Origin: Scilla litardierei
Lineage: Eukaryota > Streptophyta > Magnoliopsida > Asparagales > Asparagaceae
Direction of reading: 5' to 3'
Assembly: GCA_030789695.1 (NCBI GenBank)
Contig: CM061141.1
Location: 165,857,079-165,921,078 of the forward strand
DNA length: 64,000 nucleotides
Shown: piece by piece, positions 11,630 through 22,635 of the stretch
Numbering within the stretch: the stretch's first letter is position 1
Layout: each line of letters begins with the position of its first letter
Translations under genes and position numbers: made by a program
The notes under the pieces: generated by a model
What the model was told of the DNA's origin: nothing
What the model saw: only the letters and a program-made list of their open reading frames with translations
Database searches by the model: none

Positions 11630-11640
11630 AGATGGCGCCA
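11621..11640 (-). promoter_or_regulatory. Primer binding site of element A
   Basis: On the minus strand the bases after the LTR read TGGCGCCATCTGTGAGAAAC. Plant Gypsy elements usually start their interior with a TGGCGCC-type tRNA complement. Element B has the close relative TGGCGCCGTCTGTGGGAACG at the same position. It marks the 5' LTR boundary at 11643. Confidence 0.65.
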
Positions 11641-11642
11641 GA

Positions 11643-12485
11643 TGTTTTGAGCTGTTTTCTCACCGCTGAATCGTTGACTGACGGGCGTGAGGTCAACGTG
11701 GTCGAGGGGGACACGTGTGACCTCCGTGATCGGTTGAAGGCACGTTCACTCAATGAGGGGCGAGCGGATCCTCGCGTCGGCTTGCCGAAGGGTAGCCTCG
11801 GTAAAGCGACGACCTCCTTGTGATAGGGGCAAGCAAATCGTGCTTGAGGATGCTTGGATTTGGCTGGAAAGACACTGAGGGGCAGCCTCGACGTCCCTGG
11901 ATTTACTCGACCTGAATAGATGAGAAAGCTCGTCAGGGGCATCAAATCTTGGTTCCGACCAAGTCCCCTCCGAGACCTAAGTCAGAACGGATCTGAAGGA
12001 TGTTCGGTGGGACCGGTATGGCACACTGGGAGGCCGATACGCGAGTCCTTGGGTCGAGCTATGGAGATGAAATGTGAGGTGGAAGATAAGGTCGTGTGAG
12101 TAAAATACCTCGGTGTTCTCGGTATCCAGGAAGTGATCCCTCTGTACATTGTACCTCGCGTCCCTTTATATGAGTCCTCCACCTCCACGCTTCCTCAACG
12201 TCCCCCACTTCCGCCCCTATGATCCGCCTCTTTGATGGCGCCTTCATGGTCATGAAGGTGGACGTAAATGGTCCATTAATGGTGATTAAGGGGTGCACGC
12301 TTTAAGGGGAGCGGTTAGCTCCTGCTGACGCGGGCTGGTGGAAGCGTCCGCTTCGATCCGAGGCCGACCTGACTTCAAGTCTTCGTGGGGGCCTCATCGC
12401 TTGGCCCGCTCTTCTCTAGGGCCGTTGGCTTGCGGCATGGGCTTGGGCCGCTTGAATTTGGCCCATTCACGGAATGGTCGTATCA
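11643..12485 (-). mobile_element. 5' LTR of Tat-type element A
   Basis: The segment ends on the plus strand at 'gtatca' (12485) and starts at 'tgttttgagctg' (11643), about 843 bp. It aligns with the element B LTRs through blocks such as 'gcggatcctcgcgtcggct', 'ctcgtcaggggc', 'cttggttccgaccaa' and 'cctaagtcagaacggatct'. It is clearly diverged and about 330 bp shorter. With the primer site and gag on its left it is the 5' LTR of a minus-strand copy whose 3' part is missing. Confidence 0.7.
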
Positions 12486-13280
12486 AATCCGATAAAAAAT
12501 TGCAACCAACACCCTTATTTGTTGTGTATCAGGCTTTCCTGCAGTCTTCCAATTTTGGAAACCAAATTAGTTGTGGCATGTAATTTGAGCAAAGGTTTTG
12601 CATTGCCCATGCTATTTTCAATATAAGTGTGATGAGAGCGGCCCATGAACCACACTCAGGACGGCTTATTCTATGTGCTAAAAGGACTCTTGACCAACTA
12701 ATTAGCCACAATTTGTGTGCTAAGTTAGAGTTACAGTGTTGTCTATTAACGTACCCCTTCTGCCCCAAATATATTGCAAATACTGTTATTTTCCTACTAT
12801 TATGACCTGGTTATATGTCTTGATTGTTTTGACGATAGTAGGACGTGATTCTAACTTAAGCGTTAGAAAGTTCTAGGTCATTAGTTATTCTGACGTCCCC
12901 TCTCTCTCTTATTTATCCATATTGATTCACGCTTAAGTGTGCGGGGATCTCATAATAAGATATTCTCTATATCTCTTCTATCTCATAATCATGGCCATAG
13001 TTCATGCGATTATTATTAAATCATGATCAACGAATATAATTAATTGTTAATTGTTAAATCATAACAATCGTACGAACTATGACCTTGATTATTTGCATGG
13101 GCCGTTAACGATCTGATTGAGGAACACATATAATTTGGTATATAATTGTGGGAGTTTGGCATTATAAGGTTGAAGTGGGTCGAAGAAGCAATAGAGAGTA
13201 GTACTGGCTTGGAGGGATATTTTACACATAGTAGAATACTTGAGCAGATATAATTACATGTGGGGTTTGGAAACGAAGGA
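12486..13280. other. Spacer between elements A and E
   Basis: About 800 bp without a recognisable gene or LTR. It is AT-rich and contains the foldback at 12986-13091. Short open frames have no similarity that I recognise. This may be older target DNA or an unrecognised eroded transposon. Confidence 0.5.
12986..13091. repeat. Imperfect inverted repeat (foldback)
   Basis: The left arm begins at 12986 with 'taatcatggccatagttc'. The right arm, read as its complement from 13091, begins 'taatcaaggtcatagttc'. The match continues for roughly 33 bases with five or so mismatches. The loop of about 40 bp is AT-rich. No clear flanking duplication was seen, so it could be a small foldback element or a regulatory hairpin of an eroded LTR. 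Confidence 0.6.
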
Positions 13281-13533
13281 TGTAAATTTAAGCGGATAAG
13301 GTCAAATCAACCGGGCAAGATTCTCTCTCTATCCACATACACCTATATATGATCGAACCGTATCCCATAGAGATACACCTTTATCTTTAGTCAACAACCC
13401 TAGATTCATATCTTGCTGTAAATTACTTTTGTATCCTTGATGCATTGTATTTAAACCCGTTGAGAGTAATGAAAATTTTGCTGGTTTCTCTCCTATCTTT
13501 CTCTAGTCGTATATCTCCTTTTTCTAAATTTCA
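13281..13533 (+). mobile_element. 5' LTR of Copia E
   Basis: It aligns with 26504-26748 over nearly its whole length, including 'aaccgtatcccatagagatacac', 'tagtcaacaaccctagattc' and 'gttgagagtaatgaaaa'. It starts TGTAAATTTAAGC where the other LTR has TGTCTAAGAT and ends in TTTCA. Small differences, mostly substitutions and one short indel near the start, show an old insertion. Confidence 0.8.
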
Positions 13534-13536
13534 TCA

Positions 13537-13550
13537 TGGTATCAGAGCCC
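13537..13550 (+). promoter_or_regulatory. Primer binding site of Copia E (tRNA-iMet)
   Basis: TGGTATCAGAGCCC lies three bases after the 5' LTR. It is complementary to the 3' end of plant initiator methionine tRNA, the standard primer of Copia minus-strand synthesis. The same site occurs in the G element at 43134. Confidence 0.9.
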
Positions 13551-13583
13551 TCTGCTTGAACGGCAATACTGTCATCAGTCTCT

Positions 13584-14600
13584 ATGGAGCTGATCTCACC
13601 AAACCTCAAATTTCTCATCTCCAAATTTCTAACCCTCATCACCACCTGGTTTTATTCCACCAATTACATCCTATGGAAATCCCAAGTTGTCGGGTTCTCA
13701 ATGCTCATGACTTCCTCGGCTATGTAGACGGCTCATCACCACTTCCACCAGCTATTGTTCCTGATCCGACTTCAACCGATGATAAACCTCTTCCTTCCAT
13801 TCCTAATCCAAATTTTCAACAATGGTTGATCACGAATCAACATCTCTGCATGTGCATCCAGGCCACACTTTCTACATCTGCATTTGGTGTAATACTCGGG
13901 GTTACCTCCTCGCGCCTCCTTTGGACAAAGTTGGAAACCCCGTATGCCTTCCTTTCTGAAGGCCATATCGAACTCCTACAAGACAAACTCAACAACCTCA
14001 CCATGGAGGAGGAGTCTATGACCACTTATCTCGACCGAGCACATGTGATCTACGATCAGCTTCAGACTACTGGACCCGACACTGTTACACCTCGGAAAGT
14101 GATCCGCCAGACCCTTCATGGTCTACCCACGACGTACAATTCCTTCCCCGTTATGGCACAAAAACGTGGCATGACGTACACAGTTGAAGAACTATGGATC
14201 AGCCTCATTGCCAAAGAGGCAAACATGCAACTGCATCGTTGGCCACCGTCTCATGCACCGACTCATTCTCCCTCGGCACCGAATGTTCCAACGAACTTTG
14301 GACGTCATGACAACCGAGGTCGAAAAACCCGACTAAATGGGAGACCCGACACTTCTTTCCAACAACAAGGCGAGCATGACTCATTCGCTCCGACCTGAGT
14401 TATTCCCCAACTCGGGGGTCCCCGATCCTCTCCTCAACCTGGGGGTCCTCACATTACTCCTCAACCCAGGGGGCAAGACGTCGCGTTCCTAAAGACCTGT
14501 CAGGACGTCCTATTCCTTGCCATGTGTGCTCCAAGCCAAGTCATCACACCATCGACTGCTTCTGGATCCACGAGCATGTCTTTAAACCAGAAGCCCTCAT
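13584..14600 (+). pseudogene. Copia gag (element E), frameshifted
   Basis: The likely start is the ATG at 13584, whose frame includes TNYILWKSQVVGF, the conserved N-terminal gag motif. Near 13700 the frame shifts, and the homology continues in the next frame (NAHDFLGYVDGS) to a stop at 14396. The body holds the UBN2/gag domain, with WLITNQHL, LWTKLE and SMTTYLDRAHVIYDQL recognisable. A CCHC zinc knuckle (CHVCSKPSHHTIDC, CX2CX4HX4C) is encoded at 14518-14559, after the stop. Gag assembles the particle and its knuckle binds the element RNA. At least one shift and one stop make this copy non-functional. Confidence 0.85.
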
Positions 14601-14628
14601 AACTCACTCGAGTATCTTACAATAATGT

Positions 14629-14950
14629 GATTGGATTCTCGACACGGGCGCCACTGATCACATCACGTCCTCTACTTCTCAGCTTGAGATTGTGACTTCC
14701 TACAATGCTAACAAACGAATCGCTGTTGGTACTGGTGACATAACACCTGTTGCCAACATCTGCTCCGCCTTTATCCCTTCTTTGAAGTCCACTTTACGTC
14801 TTCCTGAAATTTTACATGCCCCTCAATTTACTAAAAATCTGCTCGTTGTCTATAAATTCACCAAGGACAACAACTGTGTCATTAAATTCACATTTTCTGG
14901 TTTTTCAGGATATCCCCACAGTCCGCACAATCCTTTGGGGCCCGAGTAAA
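14629..14950 (+). pseudogene. Copia aspartic protease (element E)
   Basis: The frame reads W-I-L-D-T-G-A-T-D-H-I, the active-site DTGA of retropepsin-like Copia proteases, with the catalytic Asp codon at 14641. Downstream LPEILHAPQFTKNLLVV matches the conserved protease C-terminal region that precedes the GAG-pre-integrase domain. The enzyme would cut the polyprotein. The frame is lost around 14930 and the homology moves to another frame (FLVFQDIPTV), so the protein is broken. Confidence 0.8.
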
Positions 14951-16150
14951 AATGGGCTCTACCTGATTCACATCACTCATGTCTCTTCTTTTGATTCGAC
15001 CCACTCGGAAAATATCAGGCACACCCGCCTTAGTCATCCAGCTTCTTCCGTTGTCTCCAAAGTCACGTCCAAGTTATCTCTTCGATTGTATCCACAAAGG
15101 AGCTACTTTCAATGCTCCAAGAGCAAGAGCCATAAACTCCCCTTTCCCCTTTCTGAATCGAGAGCAGATTCTCCCTTAGCTTTAATTCATTCTGATGTTT
15201 GGGGCCCTGCCCCAGTTCAATCAATCAAAGGATATAGATATTATGTCACTTTCATAGATGACTGCTCTCTTTACATCTGGCTCTTTCCATTGTATCACAA
15301 ATCTGACCATGGTTGAAAGGCAGTTTAACAAAAAATCAAAAAAATTTGATCCGGGGGCGGGAGAGAATTTTGCAATAATCAATTTTCCTCCATATTCCAC
15401 CGACAAGGGATCATACATCATACCTCGGCACCACACACACACCCGAACAAAACGGTGTAGCCAAAAGAAAACACAACCACATAATTGAAACCATACTGGC
15501 CTTATTTCTAACTGCTTCTATGCCTAAGCAGTACTGGCTCGATGCTGCAAGGACGGCCATTTTCTTGATCAACTAACTGTCGTCTGACACACATGGGAAT
15601 AAATATCCTCATGAGGTCCTTTTCAACTGGCTTCCTGAGTACAAATGGCTGCACACGTTTGGCTGCCTTTGTTATCCCTGTCTCCGGCCCTATGTACATG
15701 ATAAACTCGAGCTACGGTCCAGGCCATGTGTCTTCCTCGGCTATGCTGACCACATGAAGGCCTACAAGTGCATGGAGCTGTCAACAAAATGGATTTACTT
15801 GATTCAGCATGTCATTTTTGAAGAAGACACCTTCCCCTACTCTGAAGAACACAACCCGGCTCCATCCCCGGGTCCTCCCCCTCCTGCCTTCCCATCACTC
15901 ATTGGTCCCGCTTTCCCTCTCCCACACCCGGCCCATGTACCAATTCACAACTCCTTCTCTTCCCTAGACATGCCCACTACTAAAGACCCTCCATCACCCA
16001 CTCCTGCCTTCCCGCATCCTCCAGGTTCTCCCACCTCCTTACCACGCCTGACATTCCCTCTACAGTGTTGCACCCGACTCCTACGAACCCACCTCCTGCT
16101 CACCTGACTCGTTCCATGACTACCCGGTCCCTGCTCGGTACTACCCGCCC
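14950..16150 (+). pseudogene. Copia integrase (element E), multiply broken
   Basis: The GAG-pre-integrase region (HTRLSHPASSVV) is followed by the catalytic core, with LIHSDVWGPAPV carrying the first catalytic Asp at 15194 and YYVTFIDDCS after it. About 15300-15440 is scrambled or deleted, so the second catalytic Asp motif is not seen. Homology resumes near 15430 with HTPEQNGVAKRKHNHI, which normally carries the catalytic Glu region, and continues with MPKQYWLDAARTA, a stop, and HTFGCLCYPCLRPY...SRPCVFLGY. The tail is Pro-rich. The enzyme would insert the cDNA into the genome. At least one stop, one frameshift and an internal loss are visible. Confidence 0.85.
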
Positions 16151-16169
16151 TCGCCGACCCCTCAACTTG

Positions 16170-16585
16170 CATTTCACTCTCACATCAGATGAACCTATTT
16201 CGTACAAGGAGGCCTCCAGACATCCGCATTGGGTCACTGCGATGAAATCGGAATTTGATGCCCTTACTCAGTAGGGCACCTAGGAGCTCGTGCCACCACC
16301 TCCATCCGCCAACATAATCGACTATAAATGGTTCTATAAAATTGAGCGGGGAGCTGACGGTTCTATATCCCGGTATAAGGCTCGTCTCGTTGCCAAAGGC
16401 TTCCATCAAAAAGAAGGCATGGACTACTCCGAGACCTTCAGCTCGGTTGCCAAACACAGCTCTATACGCCTTCTGATCACCCTTGCTCTCCACTTTGACT
16501 GGGCGATTCGCCAACTTGATATCTCTAATGCCTTCCTTCATGGCCATATCTCTGAGGACCTTTATATGGAATAGCCGTTAGGGTC
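16170..16585 (+). pseudogene. Copia reverse transcriptase, N-terminal half (element E)
   Basis: The frame includes YKEASRHPHWVTAMKSEFDAL, two early stops (16273 and 16280 region), then YKARLVAKGFHQKEGMDY, ETFSSVAKHSSIRLL and QLDISNAFLHGHI. These are the standard fingers and first palm motifs of Copia reverse transcriptase, including the Asp of the LDISNAF motif. A further stop follows LYME near 16572. Gypsy F interrupts the gene at 16586 and the rest resumes at 25364. Confidence 0.85.
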
Positions 16586-17322
16586 TGTTAGTGCACAGAT
16601 ATGAACCCGATTTGGGTATCCGCATACCCGGCCCGTTTATCATCTGCAACCCATTATCCCCGCACTCTAAGCGAGCAGCAACCGAGTCAGGCGAACGGAT
16701 CAGACGACTGTTGGACCAGTGCCGACATTCAAGGAAGAGTTAATGAGGCCGAATAAATGGGCTGCAATTAGCTCGAATCCTGGAGAAGATCGTGTCCTAA
16801 TCAGTGAGGGGCGGTTACACCTCAATGAGAAGGAGCTACTTATAAAGAGGCAGACAAGATAAGGTGAAGGGGGCTCCATCTTCAAGGTACAGGATCTAAG
16901 ACATAGAACTCTATCTTCTCACTTTACCATTATATTCAAGCTTGCGCCGTTAGTCTTGAGACAAACCCCCATGGGTCAATCTCAGCTACACCAAGCTCCC
17001 TCTCTTCCTTATGTTCCCGACTAACTTAAGCATCAGAGGGGATTTGGGTCAGAACCCAGACCTGACCCCCCTAACGACTCCCTGTGGTGTAGACCGGTGA
17101 TCGCTATCCAATATCGAAGGTCGGCACTTGACCCTTCAACCTCAAATAATCGACGCAATGGTCGCTCGTGGGTCGATCGAAGGTCGTATCACCATCAGCT
17201 ACAATCATCCGACCCTGGTTCTTCCAACCAAGGGTCCCACCTCAACTGCTGACAAGGCTCCAGCTCAGCGCTTTGAGTCTCCGTCAGCTTGACAAATGTA
17301 CCGGTCAATTTTGGTCTTAACA
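16586..17322 (+). mobile_element. 5' LTR of Gypsy F
   Basis: 737 bp, equal in length to the copy at 24627-25363. The two are closely similar throughout, with scattered substitutions such as 'atacccggcccg' against 'ataaccggcccg'. A TATA-like 'cttataaagagg' lies near 16839. It contains most of the 'gacaaatgtaccggtcaatt' end that also terminates the 3' LTR. Confidence 0.85.
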
Positions 17323-17583
17323 GTTTGGCCTCGACAAACAACTCGGCTATGTCGACTCACCCAACCACATCCTCTGAGATTACTGTAGGGTCCCCCAGCA
17401 TCCGGATCATCAACATGATAACGGGAGGACCCCCGCGCCCGGAGCTATCAACCTCTCTCCAAAGCCCTACACTGGGAGATTGATGACAGTTATCTGGGGC
17501 GAAAGCGCCCCAGATATTCAACGCCTTCTATCTCCTTCTCGGATGAAGATCTGGAAGGGGTAGAGCTACTGCACGATGATGTC

Positions 17584-18140
17584 GTGGTCAACATGGCCAC
17601 GATCAGAGAGATTGCCATGAAATGGTTGCTCGTCGACACCGGTTGCTCGTGCGACATCCTCTTCCTCACTACGCTAGAGAGGATGAAAATGTCGTCCGAA
17701 GAATTGACGCCCTGCACGGGACCCTTGGTGGTGTTCATTGGACACGCTGCCCCGATAGCAGGCATCATCACCTTACCGGTAACTCTCAGTATGTATCCTC
17801 AACAAATCACTTAACCAACTTTATGGTGGTAAAGATCAAATCGGCATACAATGTGGTCATCGAAAGACCGCTGCTGGATGTCGTCGAAGTAGTAGTATCA
17901 ACCTTCTATCAAACGATCAAGTTCCAGACCAAGGAGAGTAGTCGGAAAAGCGAAAGGGAATCAGAAACAGGCGAGGTCATGATACACGCTATCCACCATC
18001 CAGAAGAGGGTAGAACAGGCGGATCCAGTCGACCCGCGAATCGAAGATTGACGACCTTCCCCGCGGAAGGAAAACCCGTCTCAATTGGGCTGCTGCTCCC
18101 CCACGACCTAAAAGAGGGGGTGGTCACACTCTTAAGATGA
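17584..18140 (+). pseudogene. Gypsy protease (element F), frameshifted
   Basis: The first frame (17584-17812) reads WLLVDTGCSCDILF, the retropepsin active site with the catalytic Asp at 17635, followed by CTGPLVVFIGHAAPIAGIITLPV. After a stop at about 17812 the homology continues one frame over with KIKSAYNVVIERPLLDVVEVVVSTFYQTIKF, the conserved flap and C-terminal region of Tat-type proteases. The enzyme would process the polyprotein. One frameshift near 17815 inactivates it. It lies directly after about 260 bp of gag-less interior, so gag is largely deleted. Confidence 0.8.
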
Positions 18141-18345
18141 AAGCTTAGCTCAAAAGAGTCGATCTACTTCTGGAAGTTCGCTTCATTCGAAAATTCAAGC
18201 GCCCTGAATGGCTCTCGAACATTGCGGTGGTCATGAAGGTGAATGGCAAATGACGAATGTGTGTCAACTTCACTGACCTAAGCAATATTCAAATAGCACA
18301 GAGGATAAAGGGAAAAATTCTTTCATCACGTGCCAAGGTCGAAAA
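18140..18345 (+). pseudogene. Gypsy reverse transcriptase scrap (element F)
   Basis: The short frame reads EVRFIRKFKRPEWLSNIAVVMKVNGK, a stop, then RMCVNFTDLSN. This is the conserved start of the Gypsy reverse transcriptase, where the primer-grip region 'GKWRMCVDFTDLN' is normally found. The sequence then jumps within a few codons to the end of RNase H, so the whole catalytic palm has been deleted. Confidence 0.75.
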
Positions 18346-18638
18346 ATAATCGGGCTGACGCCTTGTCAAAACTCGCATCGTCCCCCTTCGCGGGACTCGG
18401 TCGGACCGTGTATGTACAATGTCTTCCTTACCCCAGTGAGCCGACACAAGAACAGCTGAACCTCGATCAAGTGGTTACGTGGATGGATCCGATCATCCGC
18501 CACCTAAACACAGGGGAAAACCCGACCGATCCCTTCTGGACACGAAAGCCAGAGAGGAAGGCATACCCATTCATAATGCTCGCCGGTTCATTGTACCAAA
18601 GACGATGGACCATATATGACCTTCTTCCCCTATTTTAA
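18330..18638 (+). pseudogene. Gypsy RNase H tail and connector (element F)
   Basis: An open frame of 102 codons starts with PRSKNNRADALSKLASS, the typical end of the RNase H domain in Tat elements. It continues through a connector region of about 80 residues before the integrase zinc finger. The preceding RNase H catalytic residues are absent because of the deletion at about 18290-18330. A stop at 18636 separates it from the integrase frame. Confidence 0.75.
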
Positions 18639-19330
18639 ATGCTTAGCCCTGTAGGAAGCACACTACGCGATCCAGGAGATCCTAAGGGTGATTGCAGGAA
18701 TCATTGCGGAGGAAAGTCCATAGCCTTGATGGCCGTGAAACAAGGGTTTTTTTGGCCAACGACATTCAAAGATGTCGTCGAATACGTTCGACGGTGCTCG
18801 ACCTTCCAAAATTTCTTACAGATCAGCCCGACACCACCGACTGATCTGATCCCCGTAGACGGCCCCATTCCCTTCGCCAAATGGAGACTGGACCTCTTTG
18901 GACCATTCGAACCAACGAAAGGGCGACATGGATACCTGAAAGGGGCGACCGACTATTTCACCGAGTGGATCGAGGTAGAGCCTTTATCCCGAGTCACCTG
19001 GGAGGAGGCCGAAGCTTCTCCTGGAAATCTTTCGTCTGATGTTTTGGCATCCCACAGTCCATAGTAACGAACAACATGACATAATTCGATCGCATCGGCT
19101 TCATAGAATTCGGTCCAGAGCTGAAGATCGAGCTGCCGTCGCCCATCCCCAGCCAAACGGCTTGGCGAAATCAGCTAACAAAACCATCCTCAAGCCCCTG
19201 CTGAAGAGAATAGTCGGGCTCGAAGGAACTTGGCCGGACAAGATCCCCGATGCATTATGGTCGTAAAGAACGACCCACGGAGCCTCGATAGGGGAAACGC
19301 CCTTCACGCCGGCCTACGAACGTGAGGCCG
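18639..19330 (+). pseudogene. Gypsy integrase (element F), broken
   Basis: The frame 18639-19064 contains the remains of the HHCC zinc finger (HCGGKSIALMAVKQGFFWPT, YVRRCSTFQNF, where the second Cys of the usual CxxC is changed) and the core start FAKWRLDLFGPFEP with a catalytic Asp at 18891. The second Asp region around 19030-19100 is disrupted. A further frame gives HPQPNGLAKSANKTI with LLKRIVG, the region of the catalytic Glu; the usual Gln-Ala-Glu is Leu-Ala-Lys here. A stop follows DALWS. The enzyme is inactive on several counts. Confidence 0.8.
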
Positions 19331-19476
19331 TCGTCCCCGTCGAGGTTAACGAGTGACCACTGCGTCTCCATTACCACAACAGAGAAAGAAACACAGAAGG
19401 CCTCAAGCTCAAACTACAACTGGCGGACGAGGTTTGCGAAAGGGCGTTAGCAACCCTCATCGAACAGAAGGGGCGC

Positions 19477-19716
19477 ATGACCCACAACTTCATCTCAAAA
19501 GTCCGTGAATGCTGCTTCCGTGTGGGTGATTATGTGTTGCGCAAGGCCGATTTCACTCCCAAGGTCCACGAGCAGGGAAAGATCGTTGCAAAATGGGAGG
19601 GGCCCTACATAGTGGTCGACGTACTCGGTCCTGTCACCTACCAGCTCGCTACAGTGGATGACAAGGAGCTTCCTCATTCTGGGAACACAGAATGTCTACA
19701 AAAGTGCTACCAATGA
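19477..19716 (+). pseudogene. Gypsy pol C-terminal domain (element F)
   Basis: The 79-codon frame includes FRVGDYVLRKADFTPKV, KWEGPYIVVDVLGPVTYQL and KELPHSGNTE, the conserved GPY/F module that ends plant Gypsy polyproteins. A stop closes it at 19714. A degenerate stretch with several stops links it to the integrase upstream. The tandem array begins about 85 bp downstream. Confidence 0.8.
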
Positions 19717-19799
19717 TTGTACTAAAGGGGTGAATCAAACGTTCATTTTTATCCTATACTTGTTCATTACGACAACAAAGTAGATCGTTCTTTGACATC

Positions 19800-20345
19800 A
19801 GTCGTAACCCTCTCGTCAGTCGTAAGTCGAAGGGGCTACACCCCTCGCTACCGAACGCCTTCATCGATCATAAGTCCCAAGGGCCACATCCCTCGCCACC
19901 GAATGACCTTCATCGACCGTAAGTCGAAGGGGCCATGCCGCTCGCCGCCAAATGACCTTCGTCGGCCGTAAGTCGAAGGGGACATGCCCCTCGCCACCGA
20001 ACGACCTTCGTCGGTCGTAAGTCGAAAGGGGCCATGCCCCTCGCCACCGAACGACCTTCGTCGACCGTAAGTCGAAGGGGCCACGCCCCTTGCCACGAAC
20101 GACCTTCGTCGGCCGTAAGTCGAAGGGGCCACGCCCCTTGCCACGAACGACCTTCGTCAGCCGTAAGTCGAAGGGGCCATGCCCCTTGCCACCGAGCGAC
20201 CTTCCTCGGCCATAAGTCAAAGTGGCCATACCCCTCGCCACTGAACGACCTTCGTCGGCCTTAAGCCGAAAGGGGCCACGCCCCTTGCCACCGAGCGACC
20301 TTCCTCGGCTATAAGTCGATGGGGCCATGCCCCTTGCTACTGAAC
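19800..20345 (+). repeat. 49-bp tandem array in element F
   Basis: Ten to eleven units of 48-50 bp occur, each containing 'gtcgaaggggccatgcccc', 'tcgccaccgaacgacc' and 'ttcgtcggccgtaa'. Starts of the 'agtcgaag' word lie at 19922, 19971, 20020, 20070, 20118, 20166 and 20215. The array follows the pol stop directly. Its reverse complement is clearly related to the 52-bp units of element B at 31313-31680. Reading frames across it are repeat artefacts. Confidence 0.85.
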
Positions 20346-20578
20346 GACCACCATACTACCAAAGGAGCATGATTCATGGTGAATACACCTAACCTTTCCA
20401 CGACATAATTTGCCTAAGGATATCTATGTTCTTCAAAGTTAGGTCGTCGAGAGGCCATATACACGCAGATATTCAAAAAAATTTCGGATAAAGAAATAAT
20501 GTTGCAAAAAGTTTTTTTTCATTGATTTCAAGTCGAAGAAATTACAAAATAAAAAGTTACAGAGGGACGGCCTAAGAC

Positions 20579-22508
20579 CTAAGAGGGAGGGGGAGCACTC
20601 CCTGACACCAAAACATTGGCGAATGTCTCCATCGCCTTCGTGACGTTAGCAGTCAGCTCGGTCTTCTCCTTCGCGGCAACCTCCTCGAGCTCTACAACTT
20701 TGGCTTGGAGCTCGGTCTTCTCCACCTGGCTAGCCTCGGCCCACCTCTCAAAGTCAGAGACTTTGGCCCGAAGCTCGACCGTCTCCTTCTTGAAAGCATC
20801 GAGCTCCTCTTCGAGCCGGGCCCTCTTCGTCTGCTAGTGGAGGTCGACAGACTTGTGGATAGTCGATAGCAATGAAAGGATGTCCTCAGCCTCTGTCGCC
20901 TCCCACTCGACCGTCGCTTTGTCAGCAAGGGTCTTCCCCAAGGCCTCCTCCGCCTCCTTCGCCCGTGCCTCAGAGCTAAGGGTCTACACTCCGCGTCCAC
21001 CATTCGTTGACCACTGTCGATCAAGTCGACAACCTGGTGGCATAACGCGGCCCCGGGAATGGACATCTGCAAATAAAACAAAGGCCAGTCAAGGCGTCGA
21101 CCATGTTCGGTACCAAAAAACAGAGGCTTGGGCGACATACCTGATATCCGCTACCTACAAAGAAGTTGGCCATCTGCTCGAGGTCCAACTTCTACAGAAA
21201 CTCCGAATCCTTGGGGAGGATCGAGTTCTCCACCACCCTGGCTGTCATCTTGAAGTCCGTCAAGGCCGACTCCTCCTTACCGATGGCAAAGGGGGGTTGG
21301 TGAAGCTCACCTTGGATAGGTCCCAAAGACCGAGTCGAAAGTCGATTGAGCATGAACGTTCGATTGAACTCCCCAAGAATTGGGCCGACCAGCGGGGTGG
21401 GTGACACGATGTCCCCCTAAGGCCACAGATCCATGAGGGGCATCGACATGGTCTCCGTCGGCTCTGGAGTCTCGATGGGAGAAACCGCCTTGCCTTTCCC
21501 TATGGGGTCTTCCTCGTCCATGCGCCTCCTCTTTGGAGACCCCTCCTCCTTGCGAGAGGGCATCTCCCTCTTCTGACCGACTCCCCTAGTCGGCTCGATG
21601 ACATCGGTAGAGTTGACGTCAACCACCACTATCACTGATCCGACCACTACGAAAGCCAGGGTAGTGGGGAGCTACGTGAGAGCCCGCTTGGAGGCCTCCC
21701 TCGAAGAGGCTCGAGAAGGAGGCATGGACGCCCACTTGGTCTCTCCCCCTTCGGAGGAGGAACTCTGGTGGATGGGGAGGGGGAACCGAGAATCCGACCG
21801 CTCGACATGGGCGCTCGATCGATCGTTCCGAGCGCCTGACCTCTCGGTCGTCCTTTTCTTCTTCCTCTGCTCCCTTCAGACTCGGTCCAGGCTGGACCCG
21901 CCACTGCGTCATTCGTCGTTGGTCATATCTATAGACAACGAAGATAATTACCGTGAGTGGCAAAGATAAGGATCTCGATCCGAAATACCTTGCCCGTGCA
22001 CTATAGAAGGATCTTTATCGTGCGATCATCCAGTAAGTAATGAATCGACCTATCTTGACCCGGTCGATTCAATAGAGTCTTCATTACCTCAGCCTCGCTC
22101 GGCGACAACCCGGCTCTGACTTGCTCCAAGGATAGACGAGACTCCCTCACAAGCTCGGGGTTCAGAGAACTCCAGCCATTAAGCAATGGTCCCATGTCAG
22201 GAAGAGAAAAGAACACAAAGGTATCCGTCCACTAAAGGTTAGAAACCGGGAGGTCGTATATAAGCCTCGTACCCGAGAGAGCAACTACGTGATACCACAC
22301 TTGGGTCAGCTATTATCCTAAAGAAGTACCCGAACAACACGAGGGTCGAACAAACTCCACAAAGCTCACACAACTTGCTGAAGCCAATTAGGGGAGGGAA
22401 GGCGTAAGGAGCAAGTCTACAGAGAGAAAGCTCCGAGGAGCACAGAATCTCGATAATGAAGGGGTGAAGAGGGAATCGAAGTCCTAAGTGGAAAGACTTA
22501 AGATACAC
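20579..22508 (-). pseudogene. Antisense ORF of Tat-type element F (Transposase_28-like), broken
   Basis: Read on the minus strand, 22508-22239 gives LKSFHLGLRFPLHPFIIEIL and LAPYAFPPLIGFSKLC. 22216-22001 gives FSLPDMGPLL with SRLSLEQVRAGLSPSE. Charged, Ser/Pro-rich frames follow. The last about 80 codons form a heptad-like coiled coil (EELDAFKKETVELRAKVSDF, VEKTELQAKVVELEE) ending in a stop at 20579-20581. The N-terminal part resembles the family named 'putative gypsy-type transposon' (Transposase_28), which in Tat-lineage elements is encoded antisense between pol and the 3' LTR. Its role is unknown. Several frame changes make this copy a pseudogene, unless introns are involved. Confidence 0.65.
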
Positions 22509-22635
22509 CCCAACCTACTTATTCCGCGGGAAACACACACTCTCTCTCATCTGCATCAGGCACCCTAACCCTAAAGGGTTCACAGAAACAGCCTCGCCAA
22601 ACTTCGACGGTCCAGTCGAAGGAGAACCTAGGGGC

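Noticed and set aside
19848..20328. Minus-strand frames of 98 and 155 codons with a repeated GRGPF-type peptide
   Set aside because: They are translations of the 49-bp tandem array. Open because the array lacks stops, not because a repeat protein is encoded.
19800..20345. CRISPR-like regular repeat spacing
   Set aside because: Units are contiguous and degenerate, with no unique spacers, in a eukaryotic retroelement.
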